This document shows positions 12,694 to 25,159 of a DNA stretch of 64,000 nucleotides, piece after piece. The notes beneath the pieces were generated by a model that searched no databases, had not been told where the DNA came from, and saw nothing but the letters and a program-made list of their open reading frames with translations. The stretch is from Polydactylus sextarius (taxonomy: Eukaryota > Chordata > Actinopteri > Polynemidae): positions 10,888,775-10,952,774 of the forward strand of contig CM028921.1 of assembly GCA_016801845.1 (NCBI GenBank). The letters run 5' to 3'. Every line of letters begins with the position of its first letter. Position 1 is the stretch's first letter. Both the position numbers and the translations under genes were made by a program.

Positions 12694-13639
12694 ATGCGCA
12701 CACACGGAGACTCGCTGCTCCTGAGCGGAGGGAACAGGTCTTTGGTTTTCGGTTCTATTGAAGACCTAACGATGTCTGGGAACTTCACTACCGCCAACCC
12801 CAACGGGTCCGATCCGTTCGCCAGAAACGAAGAGGTGGCACAAATCGAGATCATGGTCCTGAGTATCACCTTCGTTGTGGCTGTGATCGGGAACGTGAGC
12901 GTCCTGCTGGCGATGTACAACACCAAGAAGAAGATGTCACGGATGCATCTTTTCATAAAGCACCTGAGCCTCGCAGACCTGGTTGTCGCCTTCTTCCAGG
13001 TGCTGCCGCAGCTCTGCTGGGAGGTCACGTTCCGCTTCTACGGTCCAGACTTTCTGTGCAGGATAGTGAAGCATCTCCAGGTGATGGGGATGTTCGCGTC
13101 CACCTACATGATGGTGATGATGACCCTGGACCGGTACATCGCGATCTGTCACCCTCTGAAAACGCTCCAACAGCCAACTCAGCGCTCCTACATCATGATC
13201 ATCTCCACGTGGATGTGCAGCCTGGTCCTGAGCACGCCGCAATACTTCATCTTCTCCCTGAGCGAGATCAAGAACGGCTCGGATGTCTACGACTGCTGGG
13301 CGAACTTTATCGAGCCGTGGGGCGCGAGGGCTTACATCACCTGGATAACCGTGGGCATCTTCCTCGTGCCCGTGGTCATTCTCATGATGTGCTACGGCTT
13401 CATCTGCCACAGTATATGGAAAAATATCAAATACAAGAAAAGCAAAACGACGGCCGGTGCTGCAAGCAAGAACGGGCTGATCGGGAAGAATTCAGTCAGC
13501 AGCGTCACAACAATCTCCAGAGCCAAACTGAGGACCGTTAAAATGACTTTTGTCATAGTTCTGGCGTATATTATCTGCTGGGCACCGTTTTTCATCGTGC
13601 AGATGTGGTCTGTGTGGGATGAAAACTTCATGTTTGCTG
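12694..13639 (+). CDS. avpr1a: Vasotocin/vasopressin V1a-type receptor, exon 1 (TM1-TM6)
   Basis: A class A GPCR for arginine vasotocin/vasopressin. The V1a type couples to Gq/11 and phospholipase C at the plasma membrane. Exon 1 encodes residues 1-315 plus one base of codon 316. Visible landmarks are: N-glycosylation sequons at N14, N30 and N37; TM1 near 51-75; TM2 with the FFQVLPQLCW segment (Q102, Q106); C122 and C201 for the conserved disulphide; K126 and Q129 in TM3; DRY at 146-148 followed by the CHPL motif; Q183 at the end of TM4; and CWAPFF at 295-300 with Q303 in TM6. Donor GTAAGA follows at 13640. The intron after TM6 is the conserved site in this receptor family. The first ATG (12694) has G at -3. 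An in-frame ATG at 12772 (codon 27) has A at -3 and would give 383 residues, so the start is uncertain. Whether this is the teleost aa or ab paralogue is not resolved. The exon is GC-richer than its surroundings, as usual for coding DNA here. Confidence 0.95.
12772..12774 (+). promoter_or_regulatory. avpr1a: Alternative in-frame start codon of avpr1a
   Basis: The ATG at codon 27 of the long frame begins a peptide MSGNFTT and sits in an A-at--3 context. Starting here would drop one of the three N-terminal glycosylation sequons (N14) and give a 383-residue receptor. Family N termini vary in length, so neither start can be excluded from sequence alone. Confidence 0.5.
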
Positions 13640-14261
13640 GTAAGAGCTGAGGAAATTAACCCAAGAAATGTATTTATTGCAAAATCAAATCCAATTACGC
13701 GCGGCTTTTACGCACAAAATTATTTGGCATTCGTTGAAGCAAACTGCATGTAAGGTATATGCATGAGGTAAATATGACTATAAGTTTATTTTTTTGTAAC
13801 AATACACATCTTATGCACTGTAAACCTTCCCATAAAACACATATATACCTTCAAATTTTAAATTTCACAGCAGAAACGCTCTTGCTAAAAGCTAATTTGA
13901 AGTTAAGTAAACATTCTGGTTTCCAAGACATTATGCCTTCAATCTAAAAATAATCTCTTGTTTCAGCTGGTAATGAAAACATCACTACCTTCAACTGTAT
14001 ATTGTATTCTATTATATCAATATCAAAAAAATAATTGTTCAAATTGGTCGTAAAGGTTTTTTTTCCTTTAGCAGCGACAACTCTCACTGATATCTTGAAC
14101 CTGTCAATTAGACATGTTTTATTTGCTTTTTAGAAAACCAAAGTTTGACATTTCAACACCAGATGAATTAACTTAGACAGGCACTTCTTCAGCCGAGGCT
14201 GAACCAGATGTTTTGTGGATTAATCGTCTTTTTTCCTCTTTCCCCTCTCTCTGCTCTCTAG
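13640..14261 (+). other. avpr1a: avpr1a intron
   Basis: A 622-base intron with donor GTAAGA at 13640 and a pyrimidine-rich acceptor ending in CTAG at 14261. It is phase 1: the last G of exon 1 joins AT of exon 2 to make an Asp codon. It is AT-rich and I see no other element in it. Confidence 0.93.
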
Positions 14262-14545
14262 ATTCTGAGAACACAGCAGTGACTCTGTCTGCGCTGCTTG
14301 CCAGTCTCAACAGCTGTTGTAACCCCTGGATATACATGATCTTCAGCGGTCACCTCCTCCAGGATTTCGTGCACTGCTTCTCCTTCTGTCACAAAATGAA
14401 CACCGACTTCAAGAAAGAGGACTCAGACAGCAGCATCCGCCGAACAACGCTGCTCACCAAGATGACGAATCGCAGCCCGACAGGCAGCACTGGCAACTGG
14501 AGAGAGCTGGACAATTCTCCCAAATCCTCCATTCAGACGGAGTAA
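14262..14545 (+). CDS. avpr1a: Vasotocin/vasopressin V1a-type receptor, exon 2 (TM7 and C tail)
   Basis: Encodes the rest of codon 316 through residue 409 and a TAA stop. It begins DSENTAVTLSALLASLNSC, the third extracellular loop and TM7. The NPWIY motif at 336-340 is the family version of NPxxY. HLLQDF follows, then two cysteines (354 and 358) suitable for palmitoylation. The cytoplasmic tail is Ser/Thr-rich, as expected for phosphorylation and arrestin control. The splice join is in frame with exon 1 and no disabling change is visible, so the gene looks functional. Confidence 0.95.
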
Positions 14546-15790
14546 ATATGAATGTTTACTGGGGTTGGGTGAGGGGGATAAAGACATGTCTGGACAGTGG
14601 CACCAAGGTACACAAACAGTATCAGCTCATCTTAACTTTGGACATAACTGACAGTGACTGGAATGTCCCTCACAATCCAAACCAATAAAGTAGATCAAAC
14701 TTTTTTTTTTTTTTTTTTTTTTACACATGGAAAACATGAAACACAGTGAAGGAATACGAACACGGACACGTTCCCTTTTTCCTTTTTTCGCTGGATTCTG
14801 TGTGCAGACGTTTTACAGTAACTTTCGCAAAAATATTACAAAGTTTTACTTCTAACTGGTTGTATTTTTTTTATATCTACACGTGATCTGACAGTCTGAC
14901 ATAATTTTCTTTAATTTAGCTGTAATGCTTGAAAATTCAACAGGCTCAAGGTCTCAGGTTGAGAGGTTGTTTTTTTTTTTTTTTTTTTTTTTTTTTTGAG
15001 TCCAGACACATTTGGCTTTTTTATCTTCTAAAGCCTAAGCACTTTTCCAGGAATCCTGCTCCGTGCTTTTACCAGTGGTTATGTCTGTTGCACTGCTGCC
15101 GAACACCCTTTCCTGTTTGAGTATTTGCAAAGATAAAATCTGACGTAGTAACTAAGCAGTGTGTGGTGGCAGTGGTAAGTGACTCTTCCAGACCACAGGT
15201 CTCTTAAGCACCTGAGGCAGTCACCTCATACTTTGCTTTCCATGTCGTTGTTGTTACTCTCTGAATTTAAAGATTTCAAGACCTTTCTCCCTTTGTCCTT
15301 TCACAATTAGAAAAAGGAAAATGCAGGATGCAAAGTTTGCGCCAAAGTTATCAGTCCAACATTTGTGTGTATCCACATTTTCGTAATTTGCTCTTATTTC
15401 ATGCTGAATCAGTCAGCCCTTTGTGTGAATCCCTAAAGGATGGCTTTTATTTCTTTTCAGCTGAGGCAGATGGAAAATAAAGGCTGTTCTTTTTTCTTCT
15501 TCTTTTTTTTTTTTTTTTTGATGAAGTGAGATTGGCCGCAGTTGGGAGTCTGCCTACCGACCCCACAATCCCTCCCCAATGCTTTCACAAAATGTTGGGG
15601 AGAAGCTCACACATTCCTCACACACTATGTCAACACACTTCCTGATTTTTTTCTCTGACATCCTGCACCATTGGGGGGTCTGTGTTTTGGCTTCATTTGC
15701 ACTCCAGACAAAAACAATTTCCTACACTCTAATGTGATGTGCAGTGCCGTGTAATGTTTCCCAGACCACCCTGAGACACCAAGAATAAAA
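14546..15790 (+). other. avpr1a: avpr1a 3' UTR and possible poly(A) signals
   Basis: No coding frame is supported. AATAAA hexamers on the + strand at 14684-14689, 15476-15481 and 15784-15789 are candidate polyadenylation signals, giving 3' UTRs of about 0.15, 0.95 or 1.25 kb. T runs at 14701-14722 and 14970-14997 interrupt the stretch. Which signal is used needs RNA data. Confidence 0.55.
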
Positions 15791-16542
15791 AAAAAAGTAT
15801 GTCGTCAGATATCAAGCTATTTCTATGTGATTGTATATTATATTTGTACATAAAAGGCACTTAAATATCTGTAAATATGAGTAATATATGTTAAACTGTT
15901 CAACGTGAATTCTATTTGTCTGTAATGGTTGTGCACATGTGAAAAGAGTCAAAAATATCCTATAAATATATGTTGAAATATAAACTTTGATGTACTGAAT
16001 TGTCCACTGGCTTCGTCTTGTCTTTTCACAGCCACAACACAGATGATATCAAACCTAATTTTTCCTGAGAACCGAGTAAATGTCAAACTTGTGTCTCCAG
16101 CCAGCGTAAGCACTAAAATCCTGCCAAACTCTGGGATTATGCAACAGTCTGACCCTTCCAATTGAAAATAATGGGAAGAAGAAGAAGACGACGACGGGTT
16201 TGTTAACGAGACTTGCAGTCAACAAGATGTCCACCCCCTCAGAGCTTACAACAACTCAACAAATCAAATGATCTAATAAAGTCTCATTATATAAACGTCC
16301 CTTTACGATTAGAAATGCAACAAATCAAATTGTTAGCACACTGTGTTTCTGGATTCAGTGACACATCATTACATTTAAGAGCCAGATCATCGCTATGTTT
16401 TCTACTGTTATTGAGCCATGGAAACATTCAGTTTTGAGAAACCTGCCTTTAAGAGTTTTTGTTCCGCCGCACAATACACAGGCGGTGATTGGAAACATTC
16501 ATGGAGCTGAAAAGAATAGTTTGATTCTATTAATTCATACAA

Positions 16543-16822
16543 TACAAGATACAAGATATTTTATTTGTCACATTCATATTTATACTCATACAACCTGCTG
16601 TGAAATGTACCCTGATCTATCCCACCAGGACCGTGCATTTACATAATATGCTTTAAAGGGTTAAAACAAACCAAAACAAAAGAGCAATAATATTAAAAGA
16701 GCTGAATAAATAAATAAAAATCTATGTTCTGATTTAGGAATCTCGCAGCTTGGGGATAAAAACTCAGTTCACTTTGAGCCATGATGCTCCTGAATCGTCT
16801 ACCTGATTTCAGGAGCTGAAAT
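16543..16822 (+). repeat. Teleost dispersed repeat, fragment 1
   Basis: It begins with an ACAAGATATTTTATTTGTCAC-like phrase. It ends with AGGAATCTCGCAGCTTGGGG, GATGCTCCTGAATCG and TTTCAGGAGCTGAA. This phrase order recurs across fish genomes in a retroelement-like dispersed repeat. Recognition is by eye, and the family name is left open. Confidence 0.55.
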
Positions 16823-16847
16823 GTGTGGTTACAGTGATGGGAGAGGA

Positions 16848-17098
16848 CACATTATCTACACCGCTTATCCCTCCAGGGTCACAGAAGGCTGGAGCCAATC
16901 CCAGTTGATACTGAGAGGCAAGAGGCATTGGAAATGGGACCCACGGAGGCTGACATATAGAGAAAAACAACCATTAAAACTCACATTTACACCTACTGCC
17001 AATTTAGAGTCAGTAGTTATCCTGACCTGCACGTTGAACCGAAAAAAAAAAAAAAAACAGACACAGGAAGAACATGTGAACTCCACACAGAAAGTGTT
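16848..17098 (+). repeat. Teleost 'CCGCTTATCC' dispersed repeat
   Basis: Starts at TCTACACCGCTTATCC and continues through GGAGCCAATCCCAG, CAATTTAGAGTCA and GTGAACTCCACACAGAAAG. This is a very common dispersed sequence in teleosts. An A run replaces part of the 3' half. A second, shorter copy lies at 26258-26382. Confidence 0.7.
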
Positions 17099-20000
17099 TC
17101 ATCTTGTTCCACACCAACGTGTTGTCATTTTCCTGTCCAGCGCCCATGTAACTGCTAGCAAAAGCACAACTGACCAACTGTTATTTGAAGGAAACATTCT
17201 CAAAATAGTAAAAAACAAAAAAAGAAGAAAAATGACAGATATTGCTATAATTCCTACGCAGAAAGGAAATCCAAGTGCACCTGGCGTTGGTGTCATTGAA
17301 CTATGCACTTTTTCTACCATTATACTAGCAAACATGGAATTGTAAATGTTTGCCCCATGTGCTTTAGAACATGCTCTCATGTTTGTTAAGACACAGGTGG
17401 TTTTTTTGTCAAAGCACAAAGACATGGCTAGCTTAACATATACTAACCGGCCGCTGGCTGATGCGTCATATTTACAGTGCACACATGAAAGCGGTGTCAA
17501 GTTTCTCATCTCATTTCTCAACCTAAAGTAAATGTGTCTTTACATTACTGCTGGACAATAGACAAAGTCCACCATCGACGTTTTTCACAGCGTTGGGCCG
17601 GTTTCTTTTGAGAGAAAGTAGATCCAACGCAAGATGGGAACAGGAAGCTGTCGAAAGTGGGATTAATTCTGACAAATTTTCCTGGCAAGAAGCTTTGCTG
17701 CTGAATGTTTGCTGTCCTGAGTGTCACAGACAAAAGTCCATTTACCTCCGTTTAAAGCTATAAGCTATAAATCAAACAGACAGGTATCTGAAAATCTGGG
17801 CACACAAACCCAAACAGTCATGGTGGATGCAACTCGAATAAAGCGAGACAGCACAAACTGGCTATTAGAACCTACTGGGAATGCAACATAATTTTGTTTT
17901 GTACATCATAATTGGGTTATTACTTCTTTCGTCTTCTGTTTCTCGTCCAACTTATATATGAACTCATAACTGTGTAACGCAACAATGATCAGTTCTCAGT
18001 TGGAACAAATCTGGAACTGTATATTGTTCTCAAGTTCTGATAGCAATGATTTTTCAAAGTTTCCTTAATAGCAAACAAATATTACCAACTATTGTCCTCT
18101 ATGGTTCAGTTTATAAGATAAAAGTTCTGGTAGTTGTAGAGGTATATAGGAGGTGAAGTTATATCATCAGGAAGTTATATGAGTAATTCAGACAGAGCAC
18201 AGTGAGTAAAGACCTGCCATAAAAGATGGAGGTGGTGATTGTCGATAATAAAACAAGAGAATAAAATAGCATCCGGTAATCAAAAATAGTATCAGCAGGG
18301 ATTATGCAGCTAAAATCTCTGCTAAGGTGAACTAGAAGGAGTCTCGCTGTGGGTCTGACGGACATATCTCAAATTCCCAGCCTAGCAGTCGCTCTGCATC
18401 CCATTAGATGTGCCAATCATTTGAAATGCATCTGAAAGGTTGGCTGGGCTAACACGATCCGGTCTAAGGTCGCCAGTAAGAGTCAGCGCAGAGCACACGC
18501 TTATTAAGGAAGCTGTGATTGAGTCCCTCCAGGGAATTTGAAAAACAATGTCCAAAAAAGTCGGCAGCCAAAAAACAGACAGATCATATTATTATCTTAA
18601 AACCAAAGTAGCATTGCCATATGAGAGACTGTTTGTACCCGTTCCTGCTCCTGGGAATTTCTCTGTCTATAATACATGAACTCTGAATCATAATTTATCA
18701 GACCCAGCATCCGTTTCTTTTTCACTTTATTAGAAAATCAATCAGAAAATCTATTTGACTGAATGATCTCTCTCTCTCTGCTTGTGCTGATGAATAGAGT
18801 AAGAAAGATAAATGGATCTGACAGGGGTCTGCAAAGAGCAACAGCTACAAAGACCATGATGTCCTTTGTGTCCTTCATGTGTTTTATGTATTGATACTTT
18901 GACAGTAAAGATCAGAACTAAGCACCAAATGTGAGCTGCACCTTCATGCAAAGGTCAATGTTCCCTGGCGATTTTTCACACATATTCGCCTGAATCATCT
19001 CTCATGCGCAAAACATGACTTCAGGATTCAGTTTGCCATTTCCTGACAAACCCATTCACTCCACTTTACCTTCCAAGTGGGTACAAAATAGCTGAAAGGA
19101 AGCCAATGCTCAAAGAAAACATGTTTATCCCAGAGGATTGAATGCATGACTACTTCATGATGAATATTTTTTTCATAGACAAGAAAAACATTTTGCCTTG
19201 TGCATCGCATGGGACCAACTCCAAAACGATCAATTTTTGCTTGCTCAGTAAGTAAACAACTTGCACTATGTTTTCCTTATGGGAAACTAGTTCTGTTTTC
19301 TGTTACTATCTGGACAATTGTGTCCACAGCTGGCTCGTCTCCACCTGACACCCTTGCCTTTCCTCAGCCTGAAGCGGAGACTGTTATTGGCAGGCCAACG
19401 TAAACAAAACAGGCTAAAAAAGTCAGACAAGTGTTTACAGAGTTGCTATTCTGACGGCAATGTTGATATTTAACAAATGGAGATGTGTATTTTTTGGCTG
19501 AATTACATTACCCGTGGTTCTTAGCGCATTAAACATGAATAAATTCTTAATTCAGGAAGTGCTCCAAACTTTTCAGTCAGGAGTGGATGAGACGAGGCTC
19601 TCTCAGCGTCTCCCTCCGTATCTCCCTCCATTATGTGCAGACTTCCCCTTCCTGCACAATTGTTCTGCATCCATCGGCCTTGAGAATAAAAACACTTTTC
19701 TATGAAGTATTGTGTGGTTTTAATTACCCCCCAGGGGTACTTAATTCATGCAAACAAGCACGTCTAAACAGGCTGGTACACAAGATTTGGAAGTCGATCA
19801 GTCATTATTCTCTAGGACTATCACATCCTGGAGATGTAAAGACGTCAGAATAGACAACAACGAAATAGGAACAAAATTGAGGAAGCGAGGAAAAACAACT
19901 GCTTATTCACAACATTTATCCCCTTAGGCAAACTGATTAATAGCTTCTTTTAGCATTTCAACATATCTCAGAATAGGTCGGCTTAGCATAACATTGTTTT

Positions 20001-22070
20001 GTCTTTTTTTTTTTTTTATCTTGGAAATACATTGTCATTAGAACTGTTTTGCTTCACAGAAACTGTATGTCTATTGTCTACTTTCAGTCTCAACTGTCAA
20101 CACATTAATGAGGTCAGGTCACTATACTATAAGTTATTATTTCCTAGTAGCAAAGGGTGTTATTCCTGGTATTTAAGCTGTGGAATCTGAACTCTTATCA
20201 AGATTACACACATGGTAAAACACAATGGGGTAAAAGAGAATGATTTGTAATGCATATAAAATACAGAGAATTAGGATTCACTACGTATCCATCAATCCAT
20301 TTCCAATCATTTACCCAAGGCACACGGCACCATCTCTCAAACACACTCTGGTTCTCCCTCAGGTCTCGTTCCAGTTGGACGTGCTCAGAAACCGTCAGGA
20401 ATCACACAGGAGGGATCCTGATCACATGTACAAACCATCTCAACACACAAGGAGCAACAGCTTTACTCTTAAAGACCGTGCGCAGTTACACTGCAGAGGA
20501 AACTCACTTTAGCTGCCCATATCCACAATCTTCATTCTTTCAGTCACTAATCAGAGATTATGGCCAAAGGGGAAGACTGGAACAAAGACTGATGGGTAAA
20601 ATCATCTCCTTTTCCACCAGAATTGTCCAATACAACATTTCTCAGGATGTACAACTGTAGGTGTGTGTGTGTGCTTCGGTTGCAAAACCACTTACGAGAG
20701 TATATTGCTTAGTTAAATCTCATTTGAGCACAGTCACTGTATTTATTTTGTAGAATATAACAGTAACACTTTAAAGAGACAGCTTTAGAAGCAAAAGTGC
20801 TCATAACTACTCGGAATGAATACAGGAGAGAAAAGAAAAGAAAGTGTGGTGTTACAGAAAGAGACAGCCTGCAGGAGTTGTTCAATATGTTGTATAATCT
20901 TTTTCCCTGTAGATCCACCATGAAAGACACAATTTAACATGAATAGAGAAGCTTTATTTAATAGAGACGTTGTTGATTTTGACAAGTAGAGATGTACAGG
21001 GATAGAGGCTTATAAATAAGCTGCCAATCGAAAATCCCCACAGGAGCCTTGACACCGGTGCCAGTGTGTGGTGCAGGAAGAGCTGGTGTGGTAAAACTGC
21101 AGCTGAGCCGGTCAGACAGGAAAGTCTGAGCACAAAGGATGGATAATAAATGAGATGTAGAGCCTCAGTGTGATGGTGATGGAAACAGACAGGCTGATGG
21201 TCGCCTTCCTGAGCTTCAATCTGAACTTTGTTTGTGTAGAAACTGAGAAATTTCTTACATTCTCACTCCCGACCACACGTTTTACTCAACACACCTGGAT
21301 GGTGTCAGTTACAGAAAGTTGTAGATGTTGTTGGATGTTCAATCTCCAGCATCAGAGAGGTAACAGAGAGGGGGTGTGACCTTTTCTCAGGCCAGATGTT
21401 ACACTGTTCTCACACTAAGCAGAGATGTAAAAAAGATAGCTCTGTGTTTTCTGCCTTTGCATTACAGCCTCCTGCAGACTTCAGCACATATGGCCTTTCA
21501 GTCTCATCCCTCAAAGAAGAGGGAAAGGTCCCATCAACACCTTATTAATCAAACATGAGCTTTGATGTGCCCTTGGATCACAGCGTGATGTCTGCACACA
21601 GATGATGGACTCACTCCATGACTGTGCAGAGCAGGTGGGAATCAAAGAGCAAGGACTGGTGGAGTCTCATACATATGGCATCGGGGCGGTTTGTTCATAG
21701 GGGAGATTTGTGCGACGCACTGCCAAACGGATGGATGGGGGACGGATGGATTTTTTTTTTCTATCTACCACTGCAACAGTAGCGTGTAGACCATTTGATC
21801 TGCCTCTGAATATCATTGCACAATCAGGCTGAAGTCGTGCTTCAAATCCTGCCCCTTTTGTGTATTTTCAGCCAGGCTGAAATTGGCACGAAAACTCTCC
21901 CATTGACCATGATACATACGTAAGTATGCTTTCGTCATACATACGGACAGTAGAGTGGGCGGTGCAGGGCTCCGCCCCCATCAACAATGCTACTTCCCCA
22001 TTAAACTTAAATTAGTTAGATAATGTAAAATGATAATGAATTACTCATACAGTGTTGTGCCTTGTATGTA

Positions 22071-22588
22071 CTGTAATTTCCAGACTATTGAGCACACCTG
22101 AATGTAAGCTGCACCCACTCATTTTAATAAAATGTACACTTGTACCGCACTTATATAAGCCGCAGGTGTCCATGTTGTAACATAATACAACACTGTTGTA
22201 ACAAGATTTTTTTAACTCTTAATTAAATATGTACTGGTAATATATACAAATATGTAACGTAAATGTTTTTTTTATGAATAGTGCCTGTAACACGGCTGGT
22301 TAAAAAAATAAAAAATACCGGTGTCGGGAAAAATTATCGATCTCTACCTTCATTTTCCTCCTGTGCACTAAAACCACTGAAGTCATCTACTTCAGTGTCA
22401 GAACTGAACAGCCCCAGAATTACTTCGTCACACACTTCCTCAGTCTCTCTTTCATTGTCAATGTCACTTTCACCTGAGGTAAATTCGCCCATGAACCCGT
22501 GAAAATCCATAAATTAGCTGCATCATTCTTTAAGACACAATGTTCAAAGCACGTTCAAAAGTAGCGACTTACAGTCCAGAAATTACGG
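22071..22588. mobile_element. Pogo/Tc1-mariner-like MITE, 518 bp, TA target duplication
   Basis: Imperfect terminal inverted repeats bound the element: CTGTAATTTCCAGACTAT at the left and, read on the reverse strand at the right, CCGTAATTTCTGGACTGT. Both ends are flanked by TA (22069-22070 and 22589-22590), the target-site duplication typical of Tc1/mariner/pogo elements. The left end reads on into the 'TATAAGCCGCAGGTGTCC' phrase that recurs in fish genomes. It lacks a transposase and holds only a short acidic frame on the minus strand (22334-22510), so it was presumably mobilised by a related autonomous element. Confidence 0.75.
22334..22510 (-). pseudogene. Short acidic ORF inside the pogo-like element
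   Basis: A 58-codon minus-strand frame from ATG at 22510 to TAA at 22334, starting MDFHGFMGEF and ending in an Asp/Glu/Ser-rich tail that includes EVDDFSGFSAQEENE. An acidic C-terminal tail is a usual feature of pogo/Tigger transposases, so this may be the stub of one. It has no catalytic domain, and function is not expected. Confidence 0.4.
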
Positions 22589-22590
22589 TA

Positions 22591-25159
22591 TTCTGTCGGC
22601 ATTTACTTAAAATTAGTTTATTTGATTAATTTCTTTCTGTGTAAATACATCTACGCGGGCCGGACAAATGAATGTTGGTCCTTAAACTTTTGACAAGGCA
22701 ACCTGAGGCTGCTCTATCCAGTCAGTGTTCTTTTCCCTTCTAATTTATCGATTGTGATCGGTTCTCGACACCTGACATTCAAAACACCAAATAAATCCTT
22801 TCATACGGCAAACACTTAGAGAAAAAACAGGATAAAGAAGCTTGGCCCTAACCAACCTTATTTAAGTTGATAGAGAATCAAAAAGCGTTTCTTTTTATCA
22901 CCAGCCGCCGCTGCATGGCATATATGATGCTATATGTTTACTTCACATGAAAAATGTTTAGCTTCATTATTTCACTCACGAAGCATGCACGCGCACACAC
23001 GCGGACACCACAACCACCAAAATATGTCATGCCTTCACAGTGGAGCTGTTGCCTGGAAACCAGCCATGGGTTAAAAAGGCTCACTGGGCAGTGATTAATG
23101 AAGTGTCGCTTCGATTGTTTTCCCAGGCTCGAGCTCACGGGTCAAGGCAAAAAACGAGCTACTCTAATTATCAAAAACTTATTTCTGGACATCGAGGTCA
23201 CAAGCGAACAGAGGGCGAGAGAGAAAGATGAGGTGTTAATGTTAATGCCCTCCCTCTGGGTTGAAGCACCATATGGAGACAAATGTGTTTTTTTTTTTTT
23301 TTTCCCAGGAAAAATGTAGCAGAAATTTGAGAAAACTTTCAAATGTGCACTTTTTAGTATGGATGTCATAAATTAAAAAAAAAACTGACTGGATTGTTTC
23401 CTCAAGCAAGTGACAACATGCGTTATTAATTTGACATATAGGTAACATGCTGTTAAAAATCTGCATGCAGCATTTTTCCACATTAAAACATCATTGTTAA
23501 ATCAATGGGAAAACATTAGGATTCCTCCCAAATAACAAATGATTTCTTATAAACAAACAGTCATCTTTAATGAAACAATCCTCAAACTCATGCTCCAATC
23601 AGTAGCTTTTCTCGGTGGCATCTTTGGTTGATGTAAGAAGAAAAAAAAATAAATGAAGCATCAGTTTATTGTTGACCTCAGAAAACAGCCGTCCTGTCTC
23701 GTTGTCGTTTGGTCAACCTATTTCTGACGGTCAGAAAATGAACTAGAAAGTGTAAACACAATCATGTTTACCCTCAGCCTTTGTCATCATAAATGCATTG
23801 TGTGCGTTCTTGAATGCGTCCTTATCCTGGACGCATGAATGTATCTTTGATTGTGTTTTGCTGCATTTCCTTCCTCGCTAAACATTTACAAAACCCACTT
23901 TCATAATGTTTAAAAAAAGCTGAATTGTTTACACTGGCTCACATTCTTCTTCTACCCCGTTGGCCATTTTCTGTTATGTTGCTACATTTCTTGGCGTGCT
24001 CCCGCTACCACCTTTCAATCAAGTGTAATTATGTAAAATTGAGGGACATGATATACTTTGCAAACTCTACACATTTGACTTACCCCTCCAGCTGTCTGGA
24101 CTAAAACAAACTGCGTTCTCGTTTTTCCGTAACCGTCCTTGTGTTCACGTTACCAGAAAACAAGACAAGTCCATAACGGGGAATCCCATCATAAAAATAT
24201 TGTTCTATAGTGGTGTTAGAGTTCAGAAACAGAGACAGCTGTGGATACGCCACAACGAAGCTTCCCATACATCCTGTTATTTCTGGATGTTTGATATTTG
24301 TGGCTCACTACTGCTGCTGCTGCTGCTGCTGCTGCTTTTTTTTCTTTCTTGAATCTTGAAAGTTAATTTTCCCTCAACCTTTAATTTGTGAAAACCTATC
24401 TGTGTGTTTGTAGTGGAAGAACAGCAGCCCACTTCCCGTCCTGTGTCATAAAGCAACACGGTACTGGGAGAGTTTAACCGTCAAAGCTTCTCATCCAGAA
24501 AGCTCATTCTGACAGAAAAAAAAAAAAAAACCTCTGCCAGAAAAACGTTTCAGCCAGAAAATCTCCTCTCTGCCAGAAATGCAGGGTCAGGTGAGGTAGT
24601 ATAAAGAGCAGCAAAGTCCACCTACTGAGCAGATGTGGTACACAGGTCAAACACTGGACTTAATGCCAGAAAACCTTGAAGGCAAACTTCTCCCCGTGAT
24701 CCACTGGCTTCATGTGTTCATGTATCACATTGCTGCTGGTCTTCTGTTAATGAAATTAACTGAAAGACTCATTAAAATTCAAGTGGTTCTGACTAAGGAA
24801 AGAATGTCTTCATTATATAAAAGGTAAAATGAAGGCCATAGTGTGCGCTAGTCATCATTCCTACTCATGTACTTCTGTGCAAACATTTTGACAACACAAA
24901 CTGAAAACACCTAATTAGATGTGTTTATTTGATAAATACGGTGAATAATAAAGAATAAGATGACAAGATGGCTCATTAGAGCATCCTAGAGATACCAGAT
25001 GAGCCTATAAGAGCCTGGTTATGTTTATTTCTGTCCTCACCGCAGGAAAAAAAAATACATAAAAATATCCTGCATTTTTCCATAATCTAACTCTCTAACA
25101 GGGTTTGAAGTGACAAAGCTGTTTTGAAAATAAACATATAAATATGTCTACTGATCCAT
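22591..25159. other. Intergenic DNA with no supported gene
   Basis: AT-rich, with T/A runs and a CTG trinucleotide array at 24311-24335. A segment at about 23020-23220 is less repetitive than its surroundings. Several CCAGAAA words recur near 24495-24670 without regular spacing. No frame resembles a known protein. Confidence 0.65.
24311..24335. repeat. CTG trinucleotide repeat (about 8 units)
   Basis: Eight uninterrupted CTG units followed by a T run. On the minus strand they would read as serine codons, but no gene is supported there. Confidence 0.9.

Larger units (their letters stand above)
15791..22068. other. Intergenic DNA between avpr1a and the 22 kb transposon
   Basis: No gene is supported. 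It contains the dispersed teleost repeats at 16543-16822 and 16848-17098, a TC microsatellite near 18767, and a block at about 18375-18545 that looks less repetitive and more constrained than its surroundings. All open frames are short, lack recognisable domains and are bounded by random stops. Confidence 0.7.

Noticed and set aside
13056..13541. 161-codon + frame and 157- and 139-codon minus frames over avpr1a exon 1
   Set aside because: These are shadow frames of the GC-rich receptor exon.
24592..24601. TGAGGTAGTA, the first ten bases of let-7
   Set aside because: The following bases diverge from any let-7 and no complementary arm is present nearby to form a precursor hairpin, so chance is sufficient.
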